NCBI GenBank assembly: GCA_012033335.1
Contig: JAAURB010000002.1
Coordinates: forward strand, 62,001-126,000
Reading direction: 5' to 3'
DNA from: Oscillatoriales cyanobacterium RM2_1_1
Lineage (GTDB): Bacteria; Cyanobacteriota; Cyanobacteriia; Cyanobacteriales; Microcoleaceae
DNA length: 64,000 nucleotides
The notes under the pieces are model-generated. The model did not search any database. It was not told the DNA's origin and saw only the letters and a list, made by a program, of their open reading frames with translations. The translations under genes and the position numbers were made by a program. Below, one piece after another: positions 10,216-19,641 of the stretch. Numbering within the stretch: the stretch's first letter is position 1; every line of letters begins with the position of its first letter.

Positions 10216-13200
10216 CTAGGGGTTATCTAAAATACATAAGTTCTGATTTTTGTCAGGTTCAATCAACTTCAGGTAATCTTGTAGCCAGTTACAGCTCTGT
10301 TGAGAATCATCTGAAGATAGGATCAGTTCAAGATTCCAGAGGTTCACTTTTTGATCTTCGCTGGTTGAGATTAACTGTTTGCCTTTTGGGTCAAAGGCAA
10401 CCTGCCAGATGGCTCCATCCGGTTTGTAGATGGTTTTGAGCAACGTTCCGGTACGATTCCAGAGCTTAATCGTCCGATCTAAACCGGCAGAAGCCAGCAT
10501 CTTACCATCCGGACTGAAAGCAACCGTCAGAGCCCCATCTCGATGGGCAATAAAAGTCTCCCGCAGAATACCACTACGGTTCCACAGGTGAATTGTGCCT
10601 TCTAAACTAGCCGAGGCGATCGCATCTCCTCTGGCACTAAAGGCCACATCCACCACTCCGTCTCGATGGCCGGTCAGGGTCTGTAATAACGTACCGGTAG
10701 TCGTCCACAGTTTAACCGTTTGATCCAAGCTAGCGGAGGCAATGACTTGCCCATCTGGACTAAAAGCCAGGGCCCGTACTTCATCTTGATGGGCTGGAAT
10801 CGTTTTAGTATTTTGAAATTGTCCCTGGGAATTGATTACCCAAAGCTTGATCATGCCATCCCGGCTCCCTGAAACAATCATTTTCCCATCTGGGCTAAAT
10901 TGGGCATCCCAAACTGGACTGTTGTGGCCTGTTAAGGTTTGATCTAGCTGACCCTGAGAATTCCATAATTTAATCGTTTTATCCCAACTGCTAGAAACAA
11001 TCTTTTGGCCATCCGCTCTGAACCCAACCCCTAATACCCTAGCTTGATGCCCATTAAAGGTAGCCAGGATTGTCCCATCTGGTTTCCAAAGTTTTAAGGT
11101 CTTGTCATCGCTACCCGATAGGATGGTGTGATTATAAGGGTGGATAGCCAGGGCAACCACTCCGGCCCGATGGCCACTTAAGGTTTTAACCAGGGGGTGC
11201 TGCAGTCGCCAGAGTTTAACGAGTTTGTCTGCTCCTGAGGATGCAATCAACTGGCCATCTGGGCTAAAAGCCACACTGTGGACGCGCTCTTGATGGCCCT
11301 CCAGGTTTCTTACTAAAGTGCCGTTAAGGAACCAGAGTTTCGCTGTCTGATCCCAACTGGCAGTGGCAATCGTCTTGCCATCGGGACTGAAGCTGACATC
11401 AGCGATCTCAGCACTATGACCTGAAAAGCTACGTTCCAGGCGACCGTTTTGCCATAGATAAATCATTCCGTCATCCCCCACAGACACTAACTGGAAGGAT
11501 CCAGGGGTTTGATTTTGACTTTGATTTTGAACTGGGGGAGCGTAAGCAATGCCTCGAACCGGGCCTTGATGAGCCTGGAGGGTTTGTTCCAGTTGGCCAT
11601 CAAGCTGCCAAAGCTTGACCGTACTGTCTTCACTAGCGGAGGCAATCTGTTGACCATCAGGGCGAAAAGCCACCCTCTGAACAGCAGCGGTATGACCCTT
11701 GAAGGTTTGTTTGAGCTGACCAGAGCGGCTCCAGAGTTTTAAGGTTTTGTCTTCGCTCCCTGATACCAAAAGCTGACCATCGGGGCTAAAGGCCACACTC
11801 CCAACTCCGGCAGAGTGCCCCGAAAATGTGCGTTCTAATTGTCCATCCACGGCCCAGAGTTTGACTGTTTTATCCTTGCTGGCTGAAGCCAGGGTTTGGC
11901 TATCGGGGCTGAAGGTGACCCGCCAGACCGAACCCTGATGGCCCTTTAAGGTTCTCAGCAGTCTGCCACTGGTATTCCACAGCTTGATGGTTTGATCGCC
12001 GCTAGCCGTTGCTAGATAGCGACCATCAGGGCTAAAGGCAACAGACCAGATGGATTTCTGATGGCCAACCAAACGATTTGATTCCTCTGCCTGATAGAGG
12101 GCCTGTCTCAGGGCAACTGTCACCTGGGTCTGAGCCTGAAAATTAGCGTTGGGCAGTTGTTCGAGTTTGCGCTGGGCCCTGAGGGCTTCTACCAGAGCTT
12201 CTAACTTTTGGTTTGAGGCCAGTAATGCTTCTGAAGAGAGGGTCAAGGCCAGGATTTCATTCAGTTGGGCCGTGCGATATTGAAAAAAGTCACCAGGCCC
12301 AATCCGCCGGCAACCAACAGAGCTGAGCTAATCACGGCCAGCAGCGATCTCTGCAAGCGACTGACTTTTTGTTCCTGTTCCAGGCGAGCCACAACTTCTT
12401 TGATTTGTTGAGCTTCCAGAATGGTTTGCCGTTCTTGCCACTCTAATTCCTGACTAGCGACAATAAACTGATAATCCAGATCACTGAGACTTTTTCCTTG
12501 GGCCCAGTTTTGGGCGTCCTTGAGGGCCTGTCCCCGCAGCAGACGAGACCGATCCCGACGATTTGAAGTCATCCAGGCATCGAAGGTTTGGGAATAGGGT
12601 CGAAGTTTGGCCAATTGACGATTGATCCAGTCCAAATCAAAGACTTCCTGGTAGATTGGATTTTTGATCTGAAGATACCCCTGATTACGAACTACCAAAC
12701 CACTCAGTAATAGCTCAATTTGCTCCTGGCTGTCATCTACTTCAACGGCTAACTCCTGCAACATTTGCTGGTACAGCGCTAACATCCGCCCAGTATGTTG
12801 TCCGTAGCAGAGGCGATCGCGAATGGTACGGAGATGCTCTGGTTCGTCCTGGACTTCCCATCGATCAATGACGTGGGCTCGAACCACCTGCTCAATCCAG
12901 AAGGGCTCTGTGCCCGGTGGCAGGGCTAGTTTTCCCTCACTGACTTTCTCCTGGCTGAGTTGCCAGACAATCTGGCAGAGCTTTTGGGTAAGAAACGGCT
13001 GACCCCCTGTCCACTTGAGAATTTCCTGGAGCAAGAGGTCTGGATTTTTGACATGGTCTGCCAAGCCCTGGGCCAGGGGATGCACCTCTAACGGGCGAAA
13101 GCCTTGGAGTTCAATCGATTGACCAATATTAAATGGAGTTAGGGTACGATTTTGAATCAACTCAGAGGGAGTAGCTACCCCAAATACCGCAAAATTAACC

Positions 13201-13727
13201 CGATAATACTCAGGATTGAGGGCTCTCTGGTTGTAGAAATAACGAATCAGGGTGAAAAAATCATCTGCTGGAAAGGGCAACCGCAAAACACTGTCAATTT
13301 CATCGATCAGGATAAAAAGATTGTTCTGGGGAAAGTGAGTGACGAACAACTCGGTAATGAATTGGCTGAAGCGCTGAAAGTCTGAAATATCTTCCCGAGA
13401 AGCCCACCAGGATTTTAGATTCAACTTCCCCAACAAATCAAATTCCAACCAAAGCTGGGAAACAATCCCCTTATACCACTGAGCTGGAGTGGTTTCTTCG
13501 CTCACCAGACTGGTCATATCCAGGGTGGCACAGGCACAACCTGCCAATTCTAAACGCTGTTTGATCCGGACTAACAGGGAAGATTTGCCCATCTGCCGGG
13601 AATTGAGCACATAGCAAAATTCTCCCTGGGCCAGGGTAGTGTAAAGTTTTTCATCGGCATCTCGTTCGACATAATGAGGATGATCATCAGCCAAACATCC
13701 TCCTACCTGATATCTGCGAGTGACCAT
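10216..13727 (-). CDS. AAA-like NTPase with about 14 WD40 repeats, frameshifted in the middle
   Basis: The first 480 residues form an AAA-like (AAA_35 type) NTPase. A P-loop-like N-S-R-Q-M-G-K-S lies near residue 43-50 and Walker B L-F-I-L-I-D-E-I-D follows. A hydrophobic membrane segment sits near 460-482. The frame then breaks at a run of six T (12283-12288 on the coding strand). One added T gives F-F-Q-Y-R-T-A-Q-L-N and joins directly to the WD40 part, for 1,170 residues. I count about 14 G-H-x-x-x-V-x-x-V-A-F-S-P-D-G units, enough for two seven-bladed propellers. Such proteins are common in filamentous cyanobacteria and may be signalling or STAND-like switches. The specific function is unknown. 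Confidence 0.85.
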
Positions 13728-13845
13728 GCTGGGGTTTAAATCTGAAGAATGCCGAGCAAGATGGGGCGTTTTGACTATCTGGATTTTAGACGATTGGCCC
13801 GACGTTTAGCTATGAGGTTTGGCTCTGAAGCTTGGCCCTAAATTT

Positions 13846-14820
13846 TCAGCCATGAAGTTTTGCGATTTGATTCAGGTTGGTGCGGGCATTGCGTCGCCAC
13901 ATTTCAGGCTTGATTCGCCGCAGGGCAGAGGCCGGAAAGCGGCGATTCCATTCGTCCTCTGAGAGTTCTGCCAGTTCTGATAGCTGAGGAGCAATATTCC
14001 AAGGATAGGGCTGAAAGTCTTCTATATCGGTCTCTTGGGCAAATCGTTGATTCCAGGGACAAACCTCCTGACAAATATCGCAGCCCGCAACCCAACCCCC
14101 CAAATTGATATCCTCTGGCAATGCTTCTGCCCGGTTTTCAATGGTGTGATAGGCAATACAGCGGTTGGCATCTACCACAAAGGGCTCAACAATCGCCTGG
14201 GTGGGGCACGCCTCTAAACAGCGAGTACAGGTGCCGCAATGTTTGGTGTGGGGAGTATCTGGAGTCAGGCACAGGTTAGTCAGAATTTCCCCTAAAAATA
14301 CCCAGGAACCATACTGGCGGGTAATCACATTGCTATTTTTGGCAATCCAACCGATGCCAGCCTGTTGCGCCCAGACTTTATCCTGAATTGGCCCAGTATC
14401 AGCGTAGTAGCGAGCTTGAATGCCTTGGCCCTGAGCTTCTAACCAGGTGGTCAGGGACTTAAGTTTCTGAGGCATCACCCGGTGATAATCCCGCCCCCAA
14501 CCATAGCGAGAAATCTTTGCAAATTCATGGCCTTCGGGGTGTTGGTGGGGGGTGTAATAGTTCAATGCCAGACAAATCACTGACTGTACCCCTGGCATCA
14601 CCTGCTCAATCTGCTGACGTTTGGGATTTGCCATCCAGGCCATATCTGCCTGATATCCTTGAGCCAGCCAGGTTCTGAGGGGGTCTATTGCCTCAGGTTC
14701 CAAGTCATTCACTCGGGCGATCCCAACTTGATGGAACCCCAGGATTTTAGCCTGTTGCTTGATCTGATCGGCTGAAATAATCTCTGATGAACCTTTTAAC
14801 ATCTCATTTTGGATTGCCAT
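13846..14820 (-). CDS. queG: Epoxyqueuosine reductase
   Basis: QueG reduces epoxyqueuosine to queuosine in the wobble base of tRNAs, using a corrinoid and two [4Fe-4S] clusters. The 324-residue length is within the family range. Visible are the catalytic-region Y-Y-A-D-T-G-P-I (Asp 141), the first ferredoxin-like Cys set [12 protein letters not shown] at 195-206, and the second [12 protein letters not shown] at 246-256. The start may be at 14820 or seven codons in (14802); neither has a strong ribosome site. It is transcribed away from the peptide cluster, so the shared 210-base gap contains both promoters. Confidence 0.93.
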   Translation of the reverse strand: MAIQNEMLKGSSEIISADQIKQQAKILGFHQVGIARVNDLEPEAIDPLRTWLAQGYQADMAWMANPKRQQIEQVMPGVQSVICLALNYYTPHQHPEGHEFAKISRYGWGRDYHRVMPQKLKSLTTWLEAQGQGIQARYYADTGPIQDKVWAQQAGIGWIAKNSNVITRQYGSWVFLGEILTNLCLTPDTPHTKHCGTCTRCLEACPTQAIVEPFVVDANRCIAYHTIENRAEALPEDINLGGWVAGCDICQEVCPWNQRFAQETDIEDFQPYPWNIAPQLSELAELSEDEWNRRFPASALRRIKPEMWRRNARTNLNQIAKLHG

Positions 14821-14923
14821 ATAGCCATTGTGAATGTCTGATCATAGGCTATAGTGCAGTTTCCAGTTAGCAAATAGAATTCCTCTTCACAATTCATAAC
14901 TCTAAAGTTTGAGTTCATGATTT

Positions 14924-14947
14924 AAATAAATCTGCCAAACTGGCAAC
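14924..14947 (+). promoter_or_regulatory. Conserved upstream element of peptide gene 1 with small inverted repeat
   Basis: The stretch AAATAAATCTGCCAAACTGG plus CAAC is repeated almost exactly before the second peptide gene. Here it lies 106 bases before the ATG, and there 107. It contains the inverted pair TGCCA/TGGCA around three bases. The fixed spacing suggests an operator or a 5' UTR stem shared by both genes. It could also be a by-product of the duplication. Confidence 0.45.
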
Positions 14948-15029
14948 TGTAAGTTACCCCTTTTGAATATATTAATGAGCGAGAAGTAATCCAACTTCTG
15001 TCCAATATTCAAATCCTAGGAGAAAAACC

Positions 15030-15338
15030 ATGATCATCTCTGATCTAAACTATTTGGAAGTTGCTCAAGAGCCAGTTGTTGGTGGAGTTTTCGTTGCTAA
15101 GTTCGTTGATATCAGCGTTGATGTTGATCAGGACTTTAACGTTAATATTGATGTTGACGTTAACAAGGACATCGATGCTACTCTCGACAGCAATGTCGAT
15201 ATTTCTGGTAACTTCGCTAGCTTGACTTTCGACGTAACTGCAATCGGTAACAATTCTTTCGCTGAAGGTGATGTTTCCGTGATCGTTACTGGCGACCTAT
15301 CTGAAGTCAGCGGCACTTTGATTGCTGGCGTTCAGTAA
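15030..15338 (+). CDS. Double-glycine-leader Asp/Val-rich peptide 1
   Basis: A 102-residue peptide. Residues 1-19 (MIISDLNYLEVAQEPVVGG) look like a leader for a C39-peptidase/ABC exporter, with the Gly-Gly cleavage pair at 18-19. The predicted core of 83 residues has no Cys, Arg, Trp or Tyr. It is rich in alternating Asp and Val or Ile (V-D-V-D-Q-D-F, N-I-D-V-D-V) and holds about 13 Asp and 13 Ser/Thr. The second half is more Ser/Thr/Gly-rich and ends I-A-G-V-Q. AGGAGA sits about seven bases before the ATG. A near copy follows at 15799. I recall similar MIISDLNYLE leaders in other cyanobacteria but no assigned function. A ribosomally made, modified secreted peptide is my inference. Confidence 0.85.
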   Translation: MIISDLNYLEVAQEPVVGGVFVAKFVDISVDVDQDFNVNIDVDVNKDIDATLDSNVDISGNFASLTFDVTAIGNNSFAEGDVSVIVTGDLSEVSGTLIAGVQ

Positions 15339-15427
15339 TCAGGCTAAGTCATCAAGTTCGGCTATCGAGTTCAGTTATCAAGAAGTTCTCCTCTGGAAAA
15401 CAACTTTCATAGATCATCAACTATCGA

Positions 15428-15467
15428 AACAGAAACCTGTTTGAGTCACATCAAGCAGGTTTCTGTT
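15428..15467 (+). terminator. Stem-loop terminator after peptide gene 1
   Basis: The arms AACAGAAACCTG (15428-15439) and CAGGTTTCTGTT (15456-15467) pair perfectly over 12 bases around a 16-base loop, 90 bases past the stop codon. No long T-run follows, so termination efficiency is uncertain. It would separate peptide gene 1 from peptide gene 2. Confidence 0.6.
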
Positions 15468-15480
15468 AGTGGCTAGGTAT

Positions 15481-15560
15481 AATTAATTGAAAGATTGATC
15501 TAGGGGCGAGGCCCCAGATCCCCTTCCATTTAACAATTGATTACAACCACCTACTGAATT
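15481..15560 (+). repeat. Dispersed short repeat, family 2, copy 1
   Basis: The segment CCATTTAACAATTGATTACA plus ACCACCTACTGAATT, preceded by AGATTGAT and a G/C-rich hairpin GGGGC-GAG-GCCCC, recurs in reverse orientation at 32885-32974. The flanks differ, so it is a mobile or dispersed non-coding repeat. It occupies most of the space between the two peptide genes after the terminator. Confidence 0.55.
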
Positions 15561-15691
15561 TTCTGCATCTGTAGTTTCATTATCAGTTTAGTCATTGCGA
15601 GTTCAGTTTTGCAGGACTACTTGATCCCTGGTTGCAATTTCAACACCCTCCAGGCTCCAAATACTATTAGAATATTACCCGGCTTGATCCC

Positions 15692-15715
15692 AAATAAATC
15701 TGCCAAATCGGCAAC
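15692..15715 (+). promoter_or_regulatory. Conserved upstream element of peptide gene 2
   Basis: AAATAAATCTGCCAAATCGG plus CAAC matches the element before peptide gene 1 at 22 of 24 positions, both differences being in the loop or adjacent pair. It is 107 bases before the ATG. The inverted pair TGCC/GGCA is kept while the bases between changed, which hints at selection for the dyad. Confidence 0.45.
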
Positions 15716-15798
15716 ATGATCTTGAATCACTTCATTATTCTGAGTATCAAGGGAAGTAAAGTCTTTCCTGAAACCTTAATTATTAAGAGGACAAATCC

Positions 15799-16113
15799 AT
15801 GATTATTTCTGACCTTAACTACTTGGAAGTTGCTCAAGAAGCGATCGCTGGCGGTACTGGCGTATTTGTTTCTAAGAATGTTTTCGTTGACGTTGATGTT
15901 GATCAGGATTTTAACGTTGATATTGATGTTGATGTTGACAAGGACATCGATGCAACTCTCAACAGCAATGTTGATATTTCTGGTAACTTCGCTAGCTTGA
16001 CTTTCGACGTAACTGCAATCGGTAACAATTCCTTCGCTGAAGGTGATGTTTCCGTGATCGTTACTGGCGACCTATCTGAAGTCAGCGGTACTTTAATTGC
16101 TGGTGTTCAGTAA
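15799..16113 (+). CDS. Double-glycine-leader Asp/Val-rich peptide 2
   Basis: A 104-residue paralogue of peptide 1. The leader MIISDLNYLEVAQEAIAGG ends in the Gly pair at 18-19, leaving an 85-residue core. The core begins T-G-V-F-V-S-K-N, then V-D-V-D-V-D-Q-D-F-N-V-D-I-D-V-D-V-D-K-D-I-D. From N-V-D-I-S-G-N to the end it is identical to peptide 1, and the DNA there differs at only a few silent sites. AGAGGA precedes the ATG. Alternating acidic and branched residues fit a beta-structure or cation-binding surface. It is the nearest peptide gene to the JmjC oxygenase, 160 bases away. Confidence 0.85.
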   Translation: MIISDLNYLEVAQEAIAGGTGVFVSKNVFVDVDVDQDFNVDIDVDVDKDIDATLNSNVDISGNFASLTFDVTAIGNNSFAEGDVSVIVTGDLSEVSGTLIAGVQ

Positions 16114-16140
16114 TAGCATCTAATCGTAACTAGTCATAAT

Positions 16141-16166
16141 AAAGTTGCCCTACGGAGGACAACTTT
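16141..16166 (+). terminator. Stem-loop after peptide gene 2
   Basis: AAAGTTG (16141-16147) pairs with CAACTTT (16160-16166), extended by CCT/AGG inside one mismatch and closing a short loop. A weaker version of the same structure follows peptide gene 1 near 15380-15410. It may be a 3' stability element rather than a terminator. Confidence 0.45.
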
Positions 16167-16197
16167 CAAAGATCATTAAGTTAAGATTGTTTAGCTT

Positions 16198-16228
16198 AAC
16201 CTGCTTAATTATAACAATTAGGCAGGTT
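16198..16228 (+). terminator. Second stem-loop between peptide gene 2 and the JmjC gene
   Basis: AACCTGC-T-TAATT (16198 onward) pairs with AATTA-G-GCAGGTT (to 16228), 13 pairs including one T-G wobble, around a five-base loop. It lies 48 bases before the JmjC start. It could cause partial termination, so that the abundant peptide messages exceed the enzyme message. Confidence 0.5.
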
Positions 16229-16275
16229 CATTTGCAAACTTTATCCAGGTATTAGAACCGGATGTTGTAAAAGTG

Positions 16276-17493
16276 ATGATGAACACCCTCTCAAATCTCT
16301 TGCAGCCTTATCCTGTTGAGCAATTTCTCCATGAAAACTGGGCCCAGCAAGGTATTCTAATCTCAGGCAATCAGCCCAGTCGATTTGATCACTTATTTTC
16401 CTGGCATCAATTCAATCATTTACTCAATTTTCATCGGCTTCGGGAACCCCAACTCCGGTTTGTCCTCGATCAAAAAGACATGTCCTTTGCTAATCCTCAA
16501 GAAGGAGTAAGGCGCTGCAAAGCCGGAGCTAGCATTGTATTGAGTCGGGTGAACGAGTTGGTTCCACAGATTGCTGACCTAATTTGGTCGCTGCAGGAAG
16601 ATCTAGGCCACCGAAAAATTCACGCCAATGTCTACTGTTCTTGGCCGGGCCATCAAGGATTTCACTGTCATTACGATACCCATGAAGTGTTTATCCTGCA
16701 GCTTGAGGGAGAAAAAGAATGGTTTGTTTTTGAAGACACGCTCAAATATCCCTATCGCCAAGAGACTTGGGACTCCCGGGAACCACCCAAGAGTGAGCCC
16801 TATATTCACAGCGTACTCAAGCCGGGGGATCTGCTGTATATTCCTCGGGGTCACTGGCATTATGCGATCGCCCAGAATCAACCCTCTCTCCATTTGACCA
16901 TTGGTGTTCTTTGTTTGAAGGGAGCTGATCTATTGACCTGGTTAGCGGAGACCCTGCAGCAGCCAGAAATCTGGCGTAAGAATCTGCCTCTCTTTTCCCA
17001 GGGAGAAACAGAGCCGCTTGAAGAATATACCAGGCGACTGATTGACCATTTAGTCGGAACGTTGCAAGCCGAAAAACAGCATCTAAGTCAAGAATTTGCC
17101 CGGGTTCACAGAATGCAGGGATTCCGAGATGCAGAAGTGTCCCTGCCGATGCAAGTCGGGTTCGGCTTATTCGCCCAAGAGCTGAATACTCCTTTGCGAT
17201 TAGCTCAATTTCTCAAGGTCAGATTGGAGCCCTTACCCGAGGGTTCCTATCAATTGGTGGCTGGAGACAAAACCGTCACATTCAAGCAGTTGCCTCCGGA
17301 GTTTGTCAAGCAGTTGATGGAATTTGTCCTATCTGGACAGATTTTTACCCCCAATGAGATCGCTCAAAAGCTGCCAAACTATAGTTTAGACACTGTGATT
17401 ATCCCGATTTTAGCTGGGTTAATTAAAGAAGGAGTATTGATTGAAGATGACCCAATCTACACTGACAGAAATAGAAATCAAATCATTGATTAA
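16276..17493 (+). CDS. JmjC/Cupin_4-type Fe(II)- and 2-oxoglutarate-dependent oxygenase
   Basis: About 405 residues. The segment G-F-H-C-H-Y-D-T-H-E-V-F-I-L-Q-L-E-G (near 128-147) matches the ribosomal-oxygenase-type (YcfD/NO66, Cupin_4) core, with metal ligands His and Asp in H-Y-D. The distal His is in L-Y-I-P-R-G-H-W-H (near 188-196). A winged-helix-like C-terminal region follows (A-Q-K-L-P-N-Y-S... L-I-K-E-G-V). Known relatives hydroxylate ribosomal-protein side chains. Here the two peptides lie immediately upstream, so hydroxylation of a peptide Asp, Asn or other residue is my inference. GTG 16273 and ATGs 16276 and 16279 are all possible starts. The gene overlaps the GT41 gene by about 47 bases. 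Confidence 0.85.
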   Translation: MMNTLSNLLQPYPVEQFLHENWAQQGILISGNQPSRFDHLFSWHQFNHLLNFHRLREPQLRFVLDQKDMSFANPQEGVRRCKAGASIVLSRVNELVPQIADLIWSLQEDLGHRKIHANVYCSWPGHQGFHCHYDTHEVFILQLEGEKEWFVFEDTLKYPYRQETWDSREPPKSEPYIHSVLKPGDLLYIPRGHWHYAIAQNQPSLHLTIGVLCLKGADLLTWLAETLQQPEIWRKNLPLFSQGETEPLEEYTRRLIDHLVGTLQAEKQHLSQEFARVHRMQGFRDAEVSLPMQVGFGLFAQELNTPLRLAQFLKVRLEPLPEGSYQLVAGDKTVTFKQLPPEFVKQLMEFVLSGQIFTPNEIAQKLPNYSLDTVIIPILAGLIKEGVLIEDDPIYTDRNRNQIID

Positions 17494-19519
17494 AAATGCG
17501 GCTCAAAAGCATCAATCAGGTCAGTTGCAGGAGGCCAAATTACTCTATAAAGAGATTTTTCAGAACTTTCCAGGGAGTACAGACTTGCCAGCGAGCTGCA
17601 TTCATCTTTATCCTTTAATTCTGACTGACTACGGGCGATTGCTCCAGAAACTAGGCCAATCTGATCAAGCCATTCAATTCTATCAGCAGGCTATTGAGCT
17701 TGATCCCGAACTGATTCAAGCTCAGATTAATTTAGGAACTATTTTTCAAACCCAGGAAAGATTGGTAGAGGCAGCCCAAGCCTACCAAAATATTTTAGGG
17801 CTCAATCCTCATTTGGCTGAAGTTCACAATGGTTTAGGAATCATTTATAAAAAGCAAAAGCAAGATCAGCAGGCCATTGAACACTATCAAAAAGCTATCG
17901 AGATCAGTCCTAATTTTGTTGAGGCATACAATAACCTGGGAATTGTCTTGAAAAATCAGGGAAGGATTTCAGAGGCATTGGCAGCTTATCAACAGGCATT
18001 GAGGATTAAGCCTGACTTTGATATGGCTAAGTTTGGATTGTGTATGACGCAACTCCCAATCATTTATCAGGACACTGAAGAGATTCTTTGGAGACGCAGT
18101 TGCTATCAAAATCATCTGCAAAAATTGGCTGATGAGTATGATCAATCCAGTCTTGATCAACAATCCCGTGGAGCTAATATTGTTGGTACAATGCAACCTT
18201 TTTATCTAGCTTATCAGGGTTTGAATGATCGGGAATTACAACATATTTATGGGTCATTGATCTGTCAGTTGATGGCAGTTCGCTATCCAAATTGGAGTCA
18301 ACCCATCCCTTTACTCAAGCCGGATCAGTATCAGAAGATTCGAGTGGGATTTGTCTCGAGTTGTTTCTATCATCATTCAGTCTGGAAAATTCCGATTAAA
18401 GGTTGGATTGAAAATATCGACAGGGAACAGTTTGAGTTGTTTGGATATCATACTAATTCTAAGCAAGATCAAGAAACGGTTGAGGCAGCTCAAGCTTTTG
18501 TGCAGTTTACTCAAGGCACTTTTTCCGTTGATCAATGGGCTGAGAAAATTCACAATGACCAGCTTCATGTGCTGATTTTTCCAGAGATTGGTATGGAGCC
18601 TCTGCCGGTTCAAATCGCCTGTTTGAAGCTTGCTCCCATTCAAATGGTATTTGGAGGGCATCCTGAAACCACAGGACTACCCACGATTGATTATCATCTA
18701 ACCAGTGACTTAATGGAGCCCAAAAATGGTCAGGATCATTACACTGAAACATTAGTCAGGTTACCCAACTTAGGAGTCTGCTACACCCCCTTAAAAACCC
18801 AACCCCGGAACATCAAAAAAAAAGATATTGGAATGCCCGAAAATCAAGTTATGTTCTGGTGCTGTCAATCCCTATTTAAATATCTGCCTCAACATGATGA
18901 TATTTTCCCCCAAATTGCTCAACGGTTAGACAAGGGGAGATTTGTATTTATTCGCCATGACAGTGAAGTGGTAAACCAGATCTTTTATACCCGACTGGAG
19001 TTGGCTTTTCAAAAATATAATTTAAGCCATGAAAAATACTGCATTTTTTTACCCCGTTTAAAGGCCAGAATGTTTGCAGGGGTTACGGCTTTAGCGGATG
19101 TTTTTCTAGATAATATTGGCTGGTCAGGCAATAACACAATTATGGAGTCCACGCTTTATAATAATGTGCCGATTGTCACCTGGCCCGGAACCCTAATGCG
19201 AAGCCGTCATGCTAAAGCAATTCTTGATGTGATGGGCATTGTAGAAACCATTGCCTCTAGTAAAGCAGACTATATTGAGATTGCCATCAGGTTAGGGGAG
19301 GACTCGGCTTATCGTCGGTCAATCTCTGAAAAAGTCAACCATTCTAAACACAAACTTTACAACGATCTAACCCCTGTCAGAGCCCTAGAAGATTTTCTTA
19401 ATCAAGTGGTTCGACAACCCAAATCTCTGCCAGATTGGCAACATTCTGAGGCTAGAGTGCGATTGAATAAACCACAATTGAATGAATCAGAGTTCAATCA
19501 ATGGAAATTTAATGATTAA
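17447..19519 (+). CDS. TPR protein with GT41 (O-GlcNAc transferase/SPINDLY-like) catalytic domain
   Basis: About 690 residues. Residues 40-200 hold tetratricopeptide repeats (A-I-Q-F-Y-Q-Q-A-I-E-L-D-P, A-H-Y-Q-K-A-I-E-like, L-A-A-Y-Q-Q-A-L). The C-terminal part resembles the GT41 catalytic domain: I-R-V-G-F-V-S near 290, I-Q-M-V-F-G-G-H-P-E-T-T-G-L-P, D-Y-H-L-T-S-D, D-V-F-L-D-N-I-G-W-S-G-N-N-T and P-I-V-T-W-P-G. GT41 enzymes attach a sugar to Ser or Thr of proteins in the cytoplasm. The GAAGGAG at 17428-17434 lies inside the JmjC gene. The ATG at 17447 or the TTG at 17441 may be used. The overlap suggests co-translation with the oxygenase. Confidence 0.85.
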   Translation: MTQSTLTEIEIKSLIKNAAQKHQSGQLQEAKLLYKEIFQNFPGSTDLPASCIHLYPLILTDYGRLLQKLGQSDQAIQFYQQAIELDPELIQAQINLGTIFQTQERLVEAAQAYQNILGLNPHLAEVHNGLGIIYKKQKQDQQAIEHYQKAIEISPNFVEAYNNLGIVLKNQGRISEALAAYQQALRIKPDFDMAKFGLCMTQLPIIYQDTEEILWRRSCYQNHLQKLADEYDQSSLDQQSRGANIVGTMQPFYLAYQGLNDRELQHIYGSLICQLMAVRYPNWSQPIPLLKPDQYQKIRVGFVSSCFYHHSVWKIPIKGWIENIDREQFELFGYHTNSKQDQETVEAAQAFVQFTQGTFSVDQWAEKIHNDQLHVLIFPEIGMEPLPVQIACLKLAPIQMVFGGHPETTGLPTIDYHLTSDLMEPKNGQDHYTETLVRLPNLGVCYTPLKTQPRNIKKKDIGMPENQVMFWCCQSLFKYLPQHDDIFPQIAQRLDKGRFVFIRHDSEVVNQIFYTRLELAFQKYNLSHEKYCIFLPRLKARMFAGVTALADVFLDNIGWSGNNTIMESTLYNNVPIVTWPGTLMRSRHAKAILDVMGIVETIASSKADYIEIAIRLGEDSAYRRSISEKVNHSKHKLYNDLTPVRALEDFLNQVVRQPKSLPDWQHSEARVRLNKPQLNESEFNQWKFND

Positions 19520-19641
19520 AAAATCAATTTACTCCTGCACTAACCGTTTAATCAACCAGTGATCAACCAGTGAATTAGTGAGAGTTGATCATTCAATTAA
19601 CCTAACCTTCCTAGATCTATCTGAGAACCCAGGATACTCCT

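Noticed and set aside
10101-10439. 112-codon plus-strand frame
   Set aside because: It is largely antisense to the last WD40 repeats and has no ribosome site.
12240-12300. Reading the NTPase and WD40 parts as two separate genes
   Set aside because: One added T in a six-T run joins them into the usual single-chain architecture, and the WD40 frame lacks its own ribosome site.
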